Origin: Prauserella shujinwangii
Lineage (GTDB): Bacteria; Actinomycetota; Actinomycetes; Mycobacteriales; Pseudonocardiaceae
Assembly (NCBI RefSeq): GCF_003001955.1
Contig: NZ_PVNH01000001.1
Coordinates: 248,001 to 312,000 of the forward strand
Direction: 5' to 3'
DNA length: 64,000 nucleotides
Shown: positions 10,001 through 19,871 of the stretch, one piece after another
Numbering within the stretch: the stretch's first letter is position 1
How the letters are laid out: the number at the start of each line of letters is the position of its first letter
Made by a program: the position numbers and the translations under genes
Notes under the pieces: model-generated
Told to the model about the DNA's origin: nothing
Database searches by the model: none
The model's input: only the letters and a program-made list of their open reading frames with translations

Positions 10001-12778
10001 ATGACTCTGAGCGATGCGGCTCGGTCGGTGTGGGCCAAGTCGCCGGACGACGAGGGTGGCTGGCTTCCGCTCTGGCAGCACATGGAGGACTCGGCCGCGG
10101 TTGCCGGTGCCTTGTTCGACGACTGGCTCGCGCCGAACGTGGTCCGGCTTTTCGCCGAACCCTTCGGCGGGGAGCGCGATGTCGCGCGGCGGGTGCTGAC
10201 CTTCCTGGCCGGCGTTCACGACCTCGGCAAGGCGACACCGGCCTTCGCCGTGCAGCACATCAGCCTCGCCCAGCGCATGCGCGAGCACGGTCTCTACATG
10301 CCCGCCAATAAGGCGGCGCTCCCGGACCGGTGGTTGGCTCACCACTCCGTCGCGGGTCACCATCTGCTGGTCCGCTGGCTGGCCGGGCGAGGGTGGCCGA
10401 AGAACACCGCCCGAACCTGGGGCGTGGTGCTCGGCGGCCATCACGGCACCACACCCGACTCGGACAGCGTGAAGGCGGCCCGCCCGGACGAGGTTCCCGA
10501 ACTGTATGGTTCGGACACCTGGCGGGAGGTGCAGGACGAGCTGGCGAGCTTCGTCGCCATGCGAACCGGCATCGAGTCCGAACTGGACGCTCTCGCGGAC
10601 ATCCGGCTCTCGGCGCAGTTCCAGGTGCTCGCGACCGGGCTGGTGATCGTCTCCGACTGGATAGCCAGCAACCAGGACTTGCTGCCCTACCACCGGGGCA
10701 GCCTTCCCCCGGTGCGCGCCGACGAGACGCGGGTGCGGCGCGCGCTGCGGCGGCTCCGGCTCCCGGAGCCCTGGCGGCCCCGGCCGCTTCCGGACGTGTC
10801 CACGCTTTTCTCCCAACGGTTCCGCCTTCCGGCCGGTGCCGAGCCCCGGCCCGTGCAGCGAGCGGTGCACGAACTCGCGTGCCAACTGCCCGAGCCCGGG
10901 CTGCTGGTGGTCGAGGCGCCGATGGGTGAGGGCAAGACCGAGGCCGCGCTCGCCGCCGCGGAGGTCTTCGCGGCGCGCTGGAACCTCGGCGGCGTTCTGG
11001 TGGCCCTGCCGACGCAGGCCACCACCGACGCGATGTTCGCGCGGGTCCTCGCCTGGCTCGACGCGATGGGCGCGGACGACCAGCAAGTCAGTGGCGCCAT
11101 CACGCTCGGCCACGGCAAGGCCCGGTTCAACCGCCTGTTCCAGGGGTTGTTCCAGTCGGGCCGCCCGGCGCAGATCGGCTGTGACGAGGCGGACGGGCCC
11201 CGGCATTCCGTCGCGGCACACGCCTGGCTTACCGGGCGGAAGAAGGCGCTGCTCGCCAACTTCGCCGTGGTGACCATCGACCAGCTGCTGTTCGCCGGGC
11301 TCACGTCGCGGCACCTGATGCTGCGGCACCTGGCGCTCGCGGGCAAGGTCGTGGTGATCGACGAGATTCACGCCTACGACGCGTACATGAACTCCTATCT
11401 CACGAAGGTGCTCACGTGGCTCGGCGCGTACAAGGTGCCGGTGGTGGCGTTGTCGGCCACACTGCCACCGGAACAGCGCAGCGCCCTCGTCGACGCCTAC
11501 CAACGCGGTCGTGGCGGCACCGCCGGGCAGCCGGATGCGGGGACCGCGTACCCCGCCCTGACCTCCACCACCGGGACGTCCTCGGAAAGCCGGGCGGTGC
11601 GGCCGTCCGGACGGTCCACTTCGGTCGCGGTGACCGCGCTGACGGACGACCTGGACCAGCTGGTCTCGGTGCTGCGGGACGCCCTGGCCGACGGCGGTGC
11701 CGCGCTGGTCGTGCGCAACACCGTACGCCGGGTCCTCGCCGCCGCGGACCGGCTGGAACGGGAGTTCCCGGGCGAGGTCACCGTGGCCCATTCCCGGTTC
11801 ATCGTCGCCGACCGGTTGCGCAAGGACACCGAACTGCTGGACGGTTTCGGCGCGCCCGGCCGCGCCTCGCGCAGGCCGTGGCGGCACATCGTCGTGGCGT
11901 CCCAGGTGGTGGAGCAGTCGCTCGACGTGGACTTCGACCTCCTCGTCACCGATCTGGCCCCGGTCGACCTGGTGCTGCAACGGATGGGCCGCCTGCACCG
12001 GCACCAGCGGGACCGGCCACGGCGGGTGAGCACGGCGCGGGTCTACCTCACCGGTGCCGACTTCGGTGCCGCACCTCCGGAGCTCGAACCGGCCGCGGCG
12101 CGCCACGTCTACGGCGCGTACCCGCTGCTGCGCTCGGCCGTGGTGCTGGCCGAGCGGTTCGGCCGGACCATCGAGCTGCCCGGCGACATCGCGGACCTGG
12201 TGCGCCGCGCCTACGGTGCCGACGAAATCGGCCCTCCCGAGTGGCGGGAAGCCATGGCAGCCGCGCGGGCGACGTGGCTGGAGCGCACCGAGAAACGCGA
12301 GCGCAAGGCCGGCACCTTCCAGATCGCGCCACCGTCCCGGCCGGGCAAGGCCATCATCGGGTGGCTGTCGGCCAGCATCGGCGAGACCGACGACGAGGCA
12401 CAGGGGCAGGGGCAGGTGCGCGACGGCGCGCCGAGCCTGGAGGCGCTGCTCCTGGTCCGCGACGAGGACGGCCGGTGGCGGACGCCGGGCTGGCTCCCGG
12501 ACGGTGCCGGGAACCTGCCGGTCCCACGCGAGGAGCCGCCGCCCGACGACCTCGCGGAGACGATGGCGGCCTGCGTGCTCCGGCTGCCGCTGACCTTCAG
12601 CAACCCGGATGCGGAGGACGAGTTGTGGCAGGCGACCCCACCGGCGTGGGAGCAGTCGCCGCTCATCTACCGGCAACCGGTACTCGTCGTCGACCGCGGC
12701 GGCTACGGCCGGATCAATGATCGCTCCCTGCGCTACACCCCGGAGCGCGGTCTGGAGGTGTTCGACAGTGCCGGATGA
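10001..12778 (+). CDS. cas3: CRISPR-associated helicase/nuclease Cas3
   Basis: Cas3 is recruited by Cascade to unwind and degrade target DNA. The 925-residue protein has the N-terminal HD nuclease (H27 in WQHMED, then GVHDLGKATPAF at about 71-83 and HHSVAGHHL further on) and a superfamily 2 helicase with Walker A APMGEGKTEAA near 306-316, the box II DEIHAYD near 452, VEQSLDVDFD near 638 and RMGRLHR near 661. Order and length are typical of single-chain type I-E Cas3. It opens the operon after about 150 bp of non-coding DNA and overlaps cse1 by 11 bases. Confidence 0.97.
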   Translation: MTLSDAARSVWAKSPDDEGGWLPLWQHMEDSAAVAGALFDDWLAPNVVRLFAEPFGGERDVARRVLTFLAGVHDLGKATPAFAVQHISLAQRMREHGLYMPANKAALPDRWLAHHSVAGHHLLVRWLAGRGWPKNTARTWGVVLGGHHGTTPDSDSVKAARPDEVPELYGSDTWREVQDELASFVAMRTGIESELDALADIRLSAQFQVLATGLVIVSDWIASNQDLLPYHRGSLPPVRADETRVRRALRRLRLPEPWRPRPLPDVSTLFSQRFRLPAGAEPRPVQRAVHELACQLPEPGLLVVEAPMGEGKTEAALAAAEVFAARWNLGGVLVALPTQATTDAMFARVLAWLDAMGADDQQVSGAITLGHGKARFNRLFQGLFQSGRPAQIGCDEADGPRHSVAAHAWLTGRKKALLANFAVVTIDQLLFAGLTSRHLMLRHLALAGKVVVIDEIHAYDAYMNSYLTKVLTWLGAYKVPVVALSATLPPEQRSALVDAYQRGRGGTAGQPDAGTAYPALTSTTGTSSESRAVRPSGRSTSVAVTALTDDLDQLVSVLRDALADGGAALVVRNTVRRVLAAADRLEREFPGEVTVAHSRFIVADRLRKDTELLDGFGAPGRASRRPWRHIVVASQVVEQSLDVDFDLLVTDLAPVDLVLQRMGRLHRHQRDRPRRVSTARVYLTGADFGAAPPELEPAAARHVYGAYPLLRSAVVLAERFGRTIELPGDIADLVRRAYGADEIGPPEWREAMAAARATWLERTEKRERKAGTFQIAPPSRPGKAIIGWLSASIGETDDEAQGQGQVRDGAPSLEALLLVRDEDGRWRTPGWLPDGAGNLPVPREEPPPDDLAETMAACVLRLPLTFSNPDAEDELWQATPPAWEQSPLIYRQPVLVVDRGGYGRINDRSLRYTPERGLEVFDSAG

Positions 12779-14411
12779 GCGCGGGTTCAACCTGCTCGAC
12801 GAACCGTGGATCGTCGTGACCGATCGGGCGGGCCGCGAGCACGAAGCGTCCCTTGTGGACGTGTTCGAGCAGGCGCCGGAGCTGACGGTGATCGGCGGTG
12901 AGGTCCCGACCCAGTCGTTCGCCATCACCCGGCTGCTGCTGGCCTTCCTGCACCGAGCACTGGACGGCCCCGAGGACCAGCGGGCATGGGCGGAGCTGTG
13001 GGCCCGGCCCGGCCTGCCGATGCGGGAGATCCGTGACTACGCAACCCGGGTCCGCCACCGGTTCGACCTGTTCGACCCCGAGACACCGTTCTACCAGGTC
13101 GCCGGGCTGCGCACCGGCAAGGGCGAGGTTTCCGGGCTGGCGAAGATCGTGGCCGACGTCCCCGACGGGGAACCGCTCTTCACCACCCGGTCCGCGGCCA
13201 GCCTCCGGTCCCTGCGGCCCGCCGAGGCCGCCCGCTGGCTCATCCACGTGCACGCGTTCGACCCGTCCGGCATCAAGTCGGGCGCCGTCGGAGACCCGAC
13301 CGTCAAGGGCGGCAAGGGCTACCCGATCGGCACCGGCTGGTCCGGCCAGCTCGGCGGTGTCCTCGCCCAGGGCGCCGATCTCCGCGAGACGTTGCTGCTC
13401 AACCTGATCGCGCGCGACGTGCCCAGCTACGTCCAGATCGGCGGACCGGACGATCGGCCGCCGTGGGAACGGGACCCGGACACCGCGCGATGGCGGGAAC
13501 GCGAGCCACGCGGCGCCATCGACCTCTACACCTGGCAGACCCGGCGGGTCCGACTGCACGGCGACCGCGACGGCGTCACCGGTGTCGTCCTGGCCAACGG
13601 TGACAAGATCCAGCCACAGAACAGGAACAAGCAGGACCCGCACACCGCCTGGCGGCACAGCGAGCCACAGAGCAAGAAACTCAAGACCGTCGTCTACATG
13701 CCGCGCGCGCACGACCCGAACCGCTCGGTGTGGCGCGGTCTGGAGGCTCTGCTGCCCTCGGTCTCGCCCCGGCGCGGACGCGGTGACCAGGCACAGCGCT
13801 ATCTCTCGCCGGGAGTGCTGCAGTGGCTGGACGACCTGGCCGAGGAAGGCCTGCTCGCCGAGGACTTCGTGCCGAGCCTGCGGATGCAGGGCGTCGAGTA
13901 CGGAGCGCAGAGCGCCACCTACGCCGAGATCGTCGACGACATCCTTCCGGTGCCCGTCCTGCTGCTGCGGCAGGACCGGCCGGACGCGGGCCGCACCGCC
14001 ACGGGTGCCGTCGACGACGCGGAGCGGGCGGCCTCCGCGCTCTGGCGGTTCGCCGAGAACCTCGCCCAGGCCGCGGGCGCGGAACCGAAGTCCGGCGCGG
14101 GCGACCGGGCGACGGAACAGCTCTACGGGTTGCTGGAGCGGCCGTACCGGGAATGGCTCGCCGGACTGCGGCCCGGCAGGGACCTGACCGAGGCACGCCG
14201 CGCGTGGCAGCGAACGGTGCTCGACACCTGCCACGCCATCGGCGCCGAACTGGTCACCGGCGCACCGGCCAAGGCGTGGACGGGACGCACCCTGAACAAC
14301 AGGCAGGTCAACGTACCGCTCGCCGAGGCGTGGTTCCGCGCGGCCCTGCGCACGGCACTCGAACTCGTCTCCGCCGGTGCGGCGGACGCGGACACCGAGG
14401 GAGCACGATGA
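12768..14411 (+). CDS. casA: Cascade large subunit Cse1 (CasA, Cas8e)
   Basis: Cse1 recognises the PAM and positions Cas3 on the Cascade complex. The 547-residue product begins with the family hallmark FNLLDEPWI and continues with SFAITRLLLAFLHRAL, GGPDDRPPWERD and a helical C-terminal bundle. I placed the start at the GTG at 12768 because it sits directly before the conserved N-terminus and overlaps the cas3 stop; a longer in-frame ATG would add a sequence unlike the family. ATGA overlap with cse2 downstream. Confidence 0.95.
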   Translation: MPDERGFNLLDEPWIVVTDRAGREHEASLVDVFEQAPELTVIGGEVPTQSFAITRLLLAFLHRALDGPEDQRAWAELWARPGLPMREIRDYATRVRHRFDLFDPETPFYQVAGLRTGKGEVSGLAKIVADVPDGEPLFTTRSAASLRSLRPAEAARWLIHVHAFDPSGIKSGAVGDPTVKGGKGYPIGTGWSGQLGGVLAQGADLRETLLLNLIARDVPSYVQIGGPDDRPPWERDPDTARWREREPRGAIDLYTWQTRRVRLHGDRDGVTGVVLANGDKIQPQNRNKQDPHTAWRHSEPQSKKLKTVVYMPRAHDPNRSVWRGLEALLPSVSPRRGRGDQAQRYLSPGVLQWLDDLAEEGLLAEDFVPSLRMQGVEYGAQSATYAEIVDDILPVPVLLLRQDRPDAGRTATGAVDDAERAASALWRFAENLAQAAGAEPKSGAGDRATEQLYGLLERPYREWLAGLRPGRDLTEARRAWQRTVLDTCHAIGAELVTGAPAKAWTGRTLNNRQVNVPLAEAWFRAALRTALELVSAGAADADTEGAR

Positions 14412-15037
14412 CAGCGGAGACAACGGCGACGGAGACCGGCAGGCAGCGGCGGCTCGGCGTGCTCGGCAGGGCCCTGACCGGACGGATCGACCGGCTGCAG
14501 ACCGCGTACCTGCGTGACCAGCCCGCCGCCAAGGCGAGCTTGGCTCAGTTGCGGCGGGGACTCGGCAAACCGGCGGGCAGCGTGCCGGAGATCTGGGCAC
14601 TGACGGTCGGCGCCGTCCCGCCGGAGCTGGTGTGGCGGGACGACGAGCCGAGCCACGCCGAGCAGGCGGCCCACGCCGCCCTCACCCTCTATGCCCTGCA
14701 CCAGCAGTCCCTCCCAGTGCCCGCGCACGTCCCCGGCACCTCGTTCGGACACGCGGTCGGCCGCCTCCGCGACAACGAGTCCCGCAGCGAGGAGGCCGTC
14801 ACGCGCAGGTTCATGGCGGTGGCGACCGCCGAGTCGATGGACGAGCTCCTGGTCCATGTGCGGGGCCTGGTCACGCAGCTGCGCGCGCACCGGTACGGCT
14901 TCGACTACGCCCGGTTCGCCGACGACCTGCACGACCTGCTGCGGCCCGGCGGAGCCCAGCGCGTCCGGCTGGCCTGGGGCCGCGCCTTCTACCGCACCAC
15001 CACCGACACCACGGAACAGGGAGCCGAACAGCCATGA
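14408..15037 (+). CDS. casB: Cascade small subunit Cse2 (CasB)
   Basis: Cse2 forms the belly dimer of Cascade and stabilises the R-loop. The protein is 209 residues and mostly helical, with FGHAVGRLRDNESRSEEAVT and a C-terminal FARFADDLHDLL-like helix, both typical of actinobacterial Cse2. The ATG at 14408 overlaps the cse1 stop (ATGA), and its own stop overlaps the cas7 start in the same way, indicating tight coupling for a subunit needed in fixed stoichiometry. Confidence 0.92.
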   Translation: MTAETTATETGRQRRLGVLGRALTGRIDRLQTAYLRDQPAAKASLAQLRRGLGKPAGSVPEIWALTVGAVPPELVWRDDEPSHAEQAAHAALTLYALHQQSLPVPAHVPGTSFGHAVGRLRDNESRSEEAVTRRFMAVATAESMDELLVHVRGLVTQLRAHRYGFDYARFADDLHDLLRPGGAQRVRLAWGRAFYRTTTDTTEQGAEQP

Positions 15038-16152
15038 GCCGGACCATTGTGGACATCCACATCCTGCAGACGGTGCCGCCGAGCAACCTCAACCGCGACG
15101 ACACGGGCAGCCCGAAGACGGCCACCTACGGCGGGGTGCGCCGGGCCCGCGTGTCCAGCCAGGCGTGGAAACGCGCCACCCGGGTCGCGTTCGACGACCA
15201 CCTGGACCGTGCGGAGCTGGGCGTGCGCACGAAACGGATCGTCGAGCTGCTGGCCGAGGAGATCGAGGCCCGGAAACCGGAACTGGCGGAGCAGGCCGGT
15301 GAGCTGGCGGCGGAGACGATGAAGCAGGTCGGCATCACGCTGGAGAAACCGAAGAACAGGGACGCGCCGGAGTCCGGCTACCTGGTCTTCTTCAGCAGAC
15401 GGCAGATCGAGAACCTCGCCGGTGCGGCGATCGAGGCGGCCGACGCCGAGGACGCCGGCAAGGCGCTCAAGGCCGCGAAGGTCAAGGATCTCGCCGATCG
15501 CGACCATTCCGTGGACATCGCCCTGTTCGGCCGCATGGTGGCCGACCAGGCGGACATCACCGTGGACGCCGCGGCGCAGGTCGCGCACGCCATCAGCGTG
15601 CACCCGGCCGAGACGGAGTTCGACTACTACACCGCGGTGGACGACCGCAACACGGAGGAGGAGACCGGCGCCGGCATGATCGGCACGGTCGAGTTCAACT
15701 CCTCGACGCTGTACCGGTACGCGACCGTCGACGTGAACCGGCTGGCCGACAACCTCGGTGACCGCGCGGCCACGCGAAGGGCCGTGGAGGCGTTCGTCTC
15801 CGCGTTCGTGCGGTCGATGCCGACCGGGAAGCAGAACACGTTCGCCAACCGCACCCTGCCGGAGGCGGTCGTCGTGCAGCTGCGGGACAGCCAGCCGATC
15901 AACCTGGTCGGCGCGTTCGAGAGCCCGGTCCGCGAGCTCGGCGCCGCGGGCCGGGTCAAGGCGGCCTCCGACGCGCTGCGGGACGAGGCCCGCGAGATCG
16001 AGCGCGCCTACGACGAGACGCCGGTGGCGGCGTGGGTGACGCGGGTCGGACCGGACACCGCGGCGCTGGACGACCTCGGCGAGAACGTGCCGCTGGCGGA
16101 TCTGGTCGACCGGCTCGGCGCGCAGGTCGCGACGCGGCTGGAACAGCGGTGA
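15034..16152 (+). CDS. casC: Cascade backbone subunit Cas7 (CasC, Cse4)
   Basis: Cas7 polymerises along the crRNA to make the Cascade backbone. The 372-residue protein begins MSRTIVDIHILQTVPPSNLN, continues with GGVRRARVSSQAWKRATR, which is characteristic of type I-E Cas7, and later has SMPTGKQNTFANRTLP. It starts at the ATG overlapping cse2 and ends overlapping the GTG of cas5. Confidence 0.96.
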   Translation: MSRTIVDIHILQTVPPSNLNRDDTGSPKTATYGGVRRARVSSQAWKRATRVAFDDHLDRAELGVRTKRIVELLAEEIEARKPELAEQAGELAAETMKQVGITLEKPKNRDAPESGYLVFFSRRQIENLAGAAIEAADAEDAGKALKAAKVKDLADRDHSVDIALFGRMVADQADITVDAAAQVAHAISVHPAETEFDYYTAVDDRNTEEETGAGMIGTVEFNSSTLYRYATVDVNRLADNLGDRAATRRAVEAFVSAFVRSMPTGKQNTFANRTLPEAVVVQLRDSQPINLVGAFESPVRELGAAGRVKAASDALRDEAREIERAYDETPVAAWVTRVGPDTAALDDLGENVPLADLVDRLGAQVATRLEQR

Positions 16153-16874
16153 GTGTCGTCGCGCTGCGCCTGGCCGGTCCGCTGCAGTCGTGGGGATCCG
16201 GCAGCCGGTTCGTGCGCCGGGGCACCGAGCGGGAACCCACCAAGAGCGGTGTGCTCGGGCTTGTCGCCGCCGCGCGCGGGCTGCGCAGGGAGGACCCGCT
16301 GGAGGAGCTGCTCGGCCTGCGGTATGGGGTCCGGGTGGACCGGCCCGGGCAGCTGCTGCGCGACTTTCACACGGCGCAGCGCCCGAAACGGGAACGTGAC
16401 GGCAGCGTCACGTGGCGTTCGCTGCCGCTGTCCCAGCGCTACTACCTCAGCGACGCGGTGTTCCTGGCCGTGCTGGAGGGCGACCGGGCGCTCGTCGAGG
16501 GGATCGACGAGGCGCTGCGGGCGCCGCATTTCCCGCTGTACCTGGGGAGGCGGTCGTGCCCGCCCGCCGGGCCGGTGGCGCTGGGCACGGCGGACGGCGA
16601 CGTCGAGCAGGCGCTCGCCACCTGGCCGTGGCAGGCGAGCGTGCGGGTGCAGCGTGCGCACCGGGAGCGGACCGTGTGGCTCGCGACGATCCGCGATGCC
16701 AAACCGGGGACGCCCGAGGCCGAACCGGTGCGGGACATGCCCGTGAGCTTCGATCCGAACCGGCGCGAGTACACCTGGCGTTCGGTGGTGCGGGGAACTG
16801 TGGAGATCCCCAACGAGCACGGCACCGTGCCGGCCACGGGGGTGCACGATCCGATGTCGTTGCTGGGGGAGTGA
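16149..16874 (+). CDS. casD: Cascade subunit Cas5e (CasD)
   Basis: Cas5e caps the 5' handle of the crRNA in Cascade. The 241-residue RAMP protein starts with ALRLAGPLQSWGSGSRFVRR, followed by TKSGVLGLVAAARGLRRED, the standard N-terminus of the family. The GTG at 16149 overlaps the cas7 stop by four bases. Length is typical. A one-base gap separates its stop from the cas6e start. Confidence 0.95.
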   Translation: MSVVALRLAGPLQSWGSGSRFVRRGTEREPTKSGVLGLVAAARGLRREDPLEELLGLRYGVRVDRPGQLLRDFHTAQRPKRERDGSVTWRSLPLSQRYYLSDAVFLAVLEGDRALVEGIDEALRAPHFPLYLGRRSCPPAGPVALGTADGDVEQALATWPWQASVRVQRAHRERTVWLATIRDAKPGTPEAEPVRDMPVSFDPNRREYTWRSVVRGTVEIPNEHGTVPATGVHDPMSLLGE

Positions 16875-16875
16875 C

Positions 16876-17553
16876 GTGTTCCTCACCAAGATGCCGGTCA
16901 ATCCGCGGCGGCGCGGCGCGCGGTTGCTGCTGTCGTCACCGCAGGCCATGCATGCCGCGGTGCTCGCCGGGTTCCCGGACGCGCGGCCCACCGAGGAGGG
17001 CCGGGTGCTGTGGCGGCTCGACACGTACGAGGCGTATCGGGTGTGCCTGTTCGTGGCGAGCCCGGACAAGCCGGACTTCACGCATCTCGTGGAGCAGGCG
17101 GGCTGGCCGGCCACCGAGACGTGCTGGCAGACGCGGACGTACGACGGCCTGCTGGGTTCGCTGCGGGTTGGGCAGCGGTGGCAGTTCCGGCTGACCGCCA
17201 ATCCGGTGCGGTCGGTGCGGCTCGGCCGGTGGGCCGACACCAAGCCGGTCGGGCATGTCACGGTGCGCCAGCAGCAGGTCTGGCTGCTCGACCGGGCGGA
17301 ACGGCACGGTTTCCGCGTGGCGGACAGTGCCGTCGCGGCGGGGGAGCCGGACCTGGCCGTGGTGGACCGGGCGGTGCGCCGGTTCGGCCGGAAGGGCGGG
17401 CAGGTCACCCTGTCGACGGCGACGTTCGAGGGACATCTCGAGGTCGTGGACCCGGATGCGCTCCGGCACACGCTGACGTTCGGTCTCGGGCGCGCCAAGT
17501 CCTACGGGTGCGGTCTGCTTACGCTGGCCGTCACCCAGGGAGGTGGCCGGTGA
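16876..17553 (+). CDS. casE: crRNA endoribonuclease Cas6e (CasE)
   Basis: Cas6e cuts the CRISPR transcript below each repeat hairpin and stays bound to the 3' end. The 225-residue protein shows MHAAVLAGFPD (the family's catalytic-histidine region) and the glycine-rich loop GLGRAKSYGCGLLTLA at the C-terminus. The repeat stem CCCCGCG/CGCGGGG would be its substrate in all seven arrays. It starts with GTG at 16876 and its stop overlaps the cas1 start (GTGA). Confidence 0.95.
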   Translation: MFLTKMPVNPRRRGARLLLSSPQAMHAAVLAGFPDARPTEEGRVLWRLDTYEAYRVCLFVASPDKPDFTHLVEQAGWPATETCWQTRTYDGLLGSLRVGQRWQFRLTANPVRSVRLGRWADTKPVGHVTVRQQQVWLLDRAERHGFRVADSAVAAGEPDLAVVDRAVRRFGRKGGQVTLSTATFEGHLEVVDPDALRHTLTFGLGRAKSYGCGLLTLAVTQGGGR

Positions 17554-18500
17554 ACACGGTCGGGCGCTATGTCGCCAGCCCGAAAGAGCTGGTCCGCGCG
17601 GCCGACCGACTGTCCTTTCTGTACCTGGACCGGTGTGTGGTCAACCGGGACAGCAACGCGATCACCGCGACCGACGAGCGTGGCACCGTGCACATTCCGG
17701 CGGCCGCGGTCGGTGTCCTGCTGCTCGGGCCGGGGACCACCGTGACGCATCAGGCGATCATGCTGATGTCCGACAGCGGCTCCACGGTGGTGTGGGTGGG
17801 GGAGCAGGGCGTGCGGTACTACGCGCACGGTGTCTCGCTGGCCCGGTCCGCGCGCCTGCTGACGGCGCAGGCGGAGGCGGTGACGAACTCCCGGTCGCGG
17901 TTGCGGGTCGCGCGGGCGATGTACGAGATGCGGTTTCCGGACGAGGACGTGTCCGGGCTGACGATGCAGCAGCTTCGCGGCAGGGAAGGCGCGCGGGTGC
18001 GGCGGGTGTACCGGGAGCACTCCGAGCGGACCGGTGTGGAGTGGACCAGCCGCAGTTACGATGTGGACGACTGGGAAGCCGGGGACGAGGTGAACCAGGC
18101 TCTGTCCGCGGCGAACGCGGCGCTCTACGGGGTCGTGCACTCGGTCATCGTCGCGCTCGGGTGCTCGCCTGCGCTCGGTTTCGTCCACACGGGACATCAC
18201 AGGTCGTTCGTCTACGACATCGCGGATCTGTACAAGGCGGAGCTGACGATCCCGGTGGCGTTCGACATCGCGGCGGGGTCCGGTGAGGACATCGCGGGCG
18301 AGGCGCGGCGCCGGATCAGGGATGCGCTGCACAACGGCAAGTTGCTGCAGCGCTGCGCCAGGGACATCCAGCGTCTGTTGCTGGACGCCGATCCGGAGTC
18401 CGTGGGCAGCGAAGAGTACTTCGAGGTCGACGTCATTTCTCTTTGGGACGAGCGGCAGGGCGAGGTGCCGGGCGGGGTATCCTACGGGGGCGTGCTGTGA
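17550..18500 (+). CDS. cas1: adaptation endonuclease Cas1
   Basis: Cas1 with Cas2 integrates new spacers at the leader end of arrays. The 316-residue product has the conserved catalytic Glu-His-Asp set, seen around SAANAALYGVVHSVIVALG, FVHTGHHRSFVYDIADLYK and the following acidic segment. This is a type I-E length Cas1. The GTG at 17550 was chosen for its overlap with the cas6e stop and the family N-terminus (YVASPKELVRAADRLSFLYL). Confidence 0.96.
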   Translation: MNTVGRYVASPKELVRAADRLSFLYLDRCVVNRDSNAITATDERGTVHIPAAAVGVLLLGPGTTVTHQAIMLMSDSGSTVVWVGEQGVRYYAHGVSLARSARLLTAQAEAVTNSRSRLRVARAMYEMRFPDEDVSGLTMQQLRGREGARVRRVYREHSERTGVEWTSRSYDVDDWEAGDEVNQALSAANAALYGVVHSVIVALGCSPALGFVHTGHHRSFVYDIADLYKAELTIPVAFDIAAGSGEDIAGEARRRIRDALHNGKLLQRCARDIQRLLLDADPESVGSEEYFEVDVISLWDERQGEVPGGVSYGGVL

Positions 18501-18904
18501 CGATCGTGGTGCTCACGGCGGTGCCGCCAGGACTGCGCGGGCACCTCACCCGGTGGTTGCTGGAGATCAGCCCCGGAGTTTTCGTCGGTTACCTGTCGGC
18601 GCGGGTTCGTGAGCTGATGTGGGACCGGGTGATCGAGTTCGTCGACGACGGCCGGGCGCTGCTGGTGTACTCGGTGCAGGGCGAGCAGCGGCTGGCCTTC
18701 GAGGTGCACGGGCACGACTGGACGCCCGTGGACTTCGACGGCATCACCCTGATGCGTCGGCAGACCGTGCCCGACTACGTTCCGGCGAACCGGCCGCCCC
18801 GCAAGCGCGAACCTTCCGAACGCCCTGCCTACGAGGGCGCCGCGATGCGCGACGAGACCGTGTGGAAGCGTCGCGAGGCGAGGCGCAAGTTCCGCCGCAA
18901 GTAG
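18497..18904 (+). CDS. cas2: adaptation protein Cas2e
   Basis: Cas2e is the scaffold of the Cas1-Cas2 integrase. From the GTG at 18497 (GTGA overlap with cas1) the protein is 135 residues, with TIVVLTAVPPGLRGHLTRWL and GVFVGYLSARVRELMW typical of the I-E subtype. It is longer than the roughly 95-residue E. coli protein; the last 35 residues are basic. Its stop lies 86 bp before array 4, and a mutated copy of its 3' end is found at 23553-23634 before array 5. Confidence 0.95.
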   Translation: MTIVVLTAVPPGLRGHLTRWLLEISPGVFVGYLSARVRELMWDRVIEFVDDGRALLVYSVQGEQRLAFEVHGHDWTPVDFDGITLMRRQTVPDYVPANRPPRKREPSERPAYEGAAMRDETVWKRREARRKFRRK

Positions 18905-18939
18905 TTACCCGCTGGTAGGCAGTCGTGTGTGCGGCGAGC

Positions 18940-18990
18940 AAAGTGAAGGAAATCTGGCATACCCGCTAGTATCTTCGCAGGTCAAAAAGT
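18940..18990 (+). promoter_or_regulatory. leader of CRISPR array 4
   Basis: A 51-bp leader (AAAGTGAAGGAAATCTGGCA ... CAGGTCAAAAAGT) follows cas2 by 35 bp. TAGTAT at 18967-18972 is a candidate -10. It differs from the array 5 leader at only a few positions. Confidence 0.8.
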
Positions 18991-19871
18991 GTGCTCCCCG
19001 CGCACGCGGGGATGATCCTCTGGGGAAGGTCAAGCCACGATTCGGTGGTGCGTGCTCCCCGCGCACGCGGGGATGATCCGTGGTCATCGCAGCCGCCCCG
19101 CACATCATCGCCGTGCTCCCCGCGCACGCGGGGATGATCCGTCGACCTCCATTCCGTCCCCGGCGGCCTCGGCGTGCTCCCCGCGCACGCGGGGATGATC
19201 CCGGAAGCGCACCATCTGGCAGGAGCGCGAGCATGTGCTCCCCGCGCACGCGGGGATGATCCGTAGCCGCTGCCTTGAACGAACCAGCGATCTCCGTGCT
19301 CCCCGCGCACGCGGGGATGATCCGGTCGACGTGACCGTGGCCGGAGACGAAGGAGAGTGCTCCCCGCGCACGCGGGGATGATCCGGCGCAGGATGGCGCT
19401 GCCGGATTGTCCGACTTGTGCTCCCCGCGCACGCGGGGATGATCCCTCTAGGCGTGACGAACTCCTCGGCGAGTTGACGTGCTCCCCGCGCACGCGGGGA
19501 TGATCCGCGCGTCACCTGATGGTGCTCCCTTCCGGTCGTGTGCTCCCCGCGCACGCGGGGATGATCCGACCGTGCGAGGCAACGACGGACGGACACCACC
19601 GTGCTCCCCGCGCACGCGGGGATGATCCGCAAAGTAACAGCAAATGATTCCCGCGTACGCTGTGCTCCCCGCGCACGCGGGGATGATCCCGGGTCGATCG
19701 GCGCGAGTGGCACCTCGGTGGGGTGCTCCCCGCGCACGCGGGGATGATCCGCGTTGGCGGCCGCGGTGCACGCCGACGTCGGTGTGCTCCCCGCGCACGC
19801 GGGGATGATCCGAACGCGATGGCTGCGGCCACACCTGTTTCAGGTGCTCCCGGTGCACGCGGGTGTGGGCC
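18991..19871 (+). CRISPR. CRISPR array 4, type I-E, 15 repeats
   Basis: Fifteen repeats and 14 spacers start right after cas2. The period is 61 bases except for a 32-base last spacer. Repeats are uniform until the terminal copy at 19844-19871, which is strongly altered (GTGCTCCCGGTGCACGCGGG, then TGTGGGCC). Being cas-adjacent with near-identical repeats, it is a good candidate for the most active array. Confidence 0.97.

Noticed and set aside
9950-12928. 992-residue minus-strand ORF
   Set aside because: It lies antisense to cas3, whose HD and helicase motifs are complete on the plus strand.
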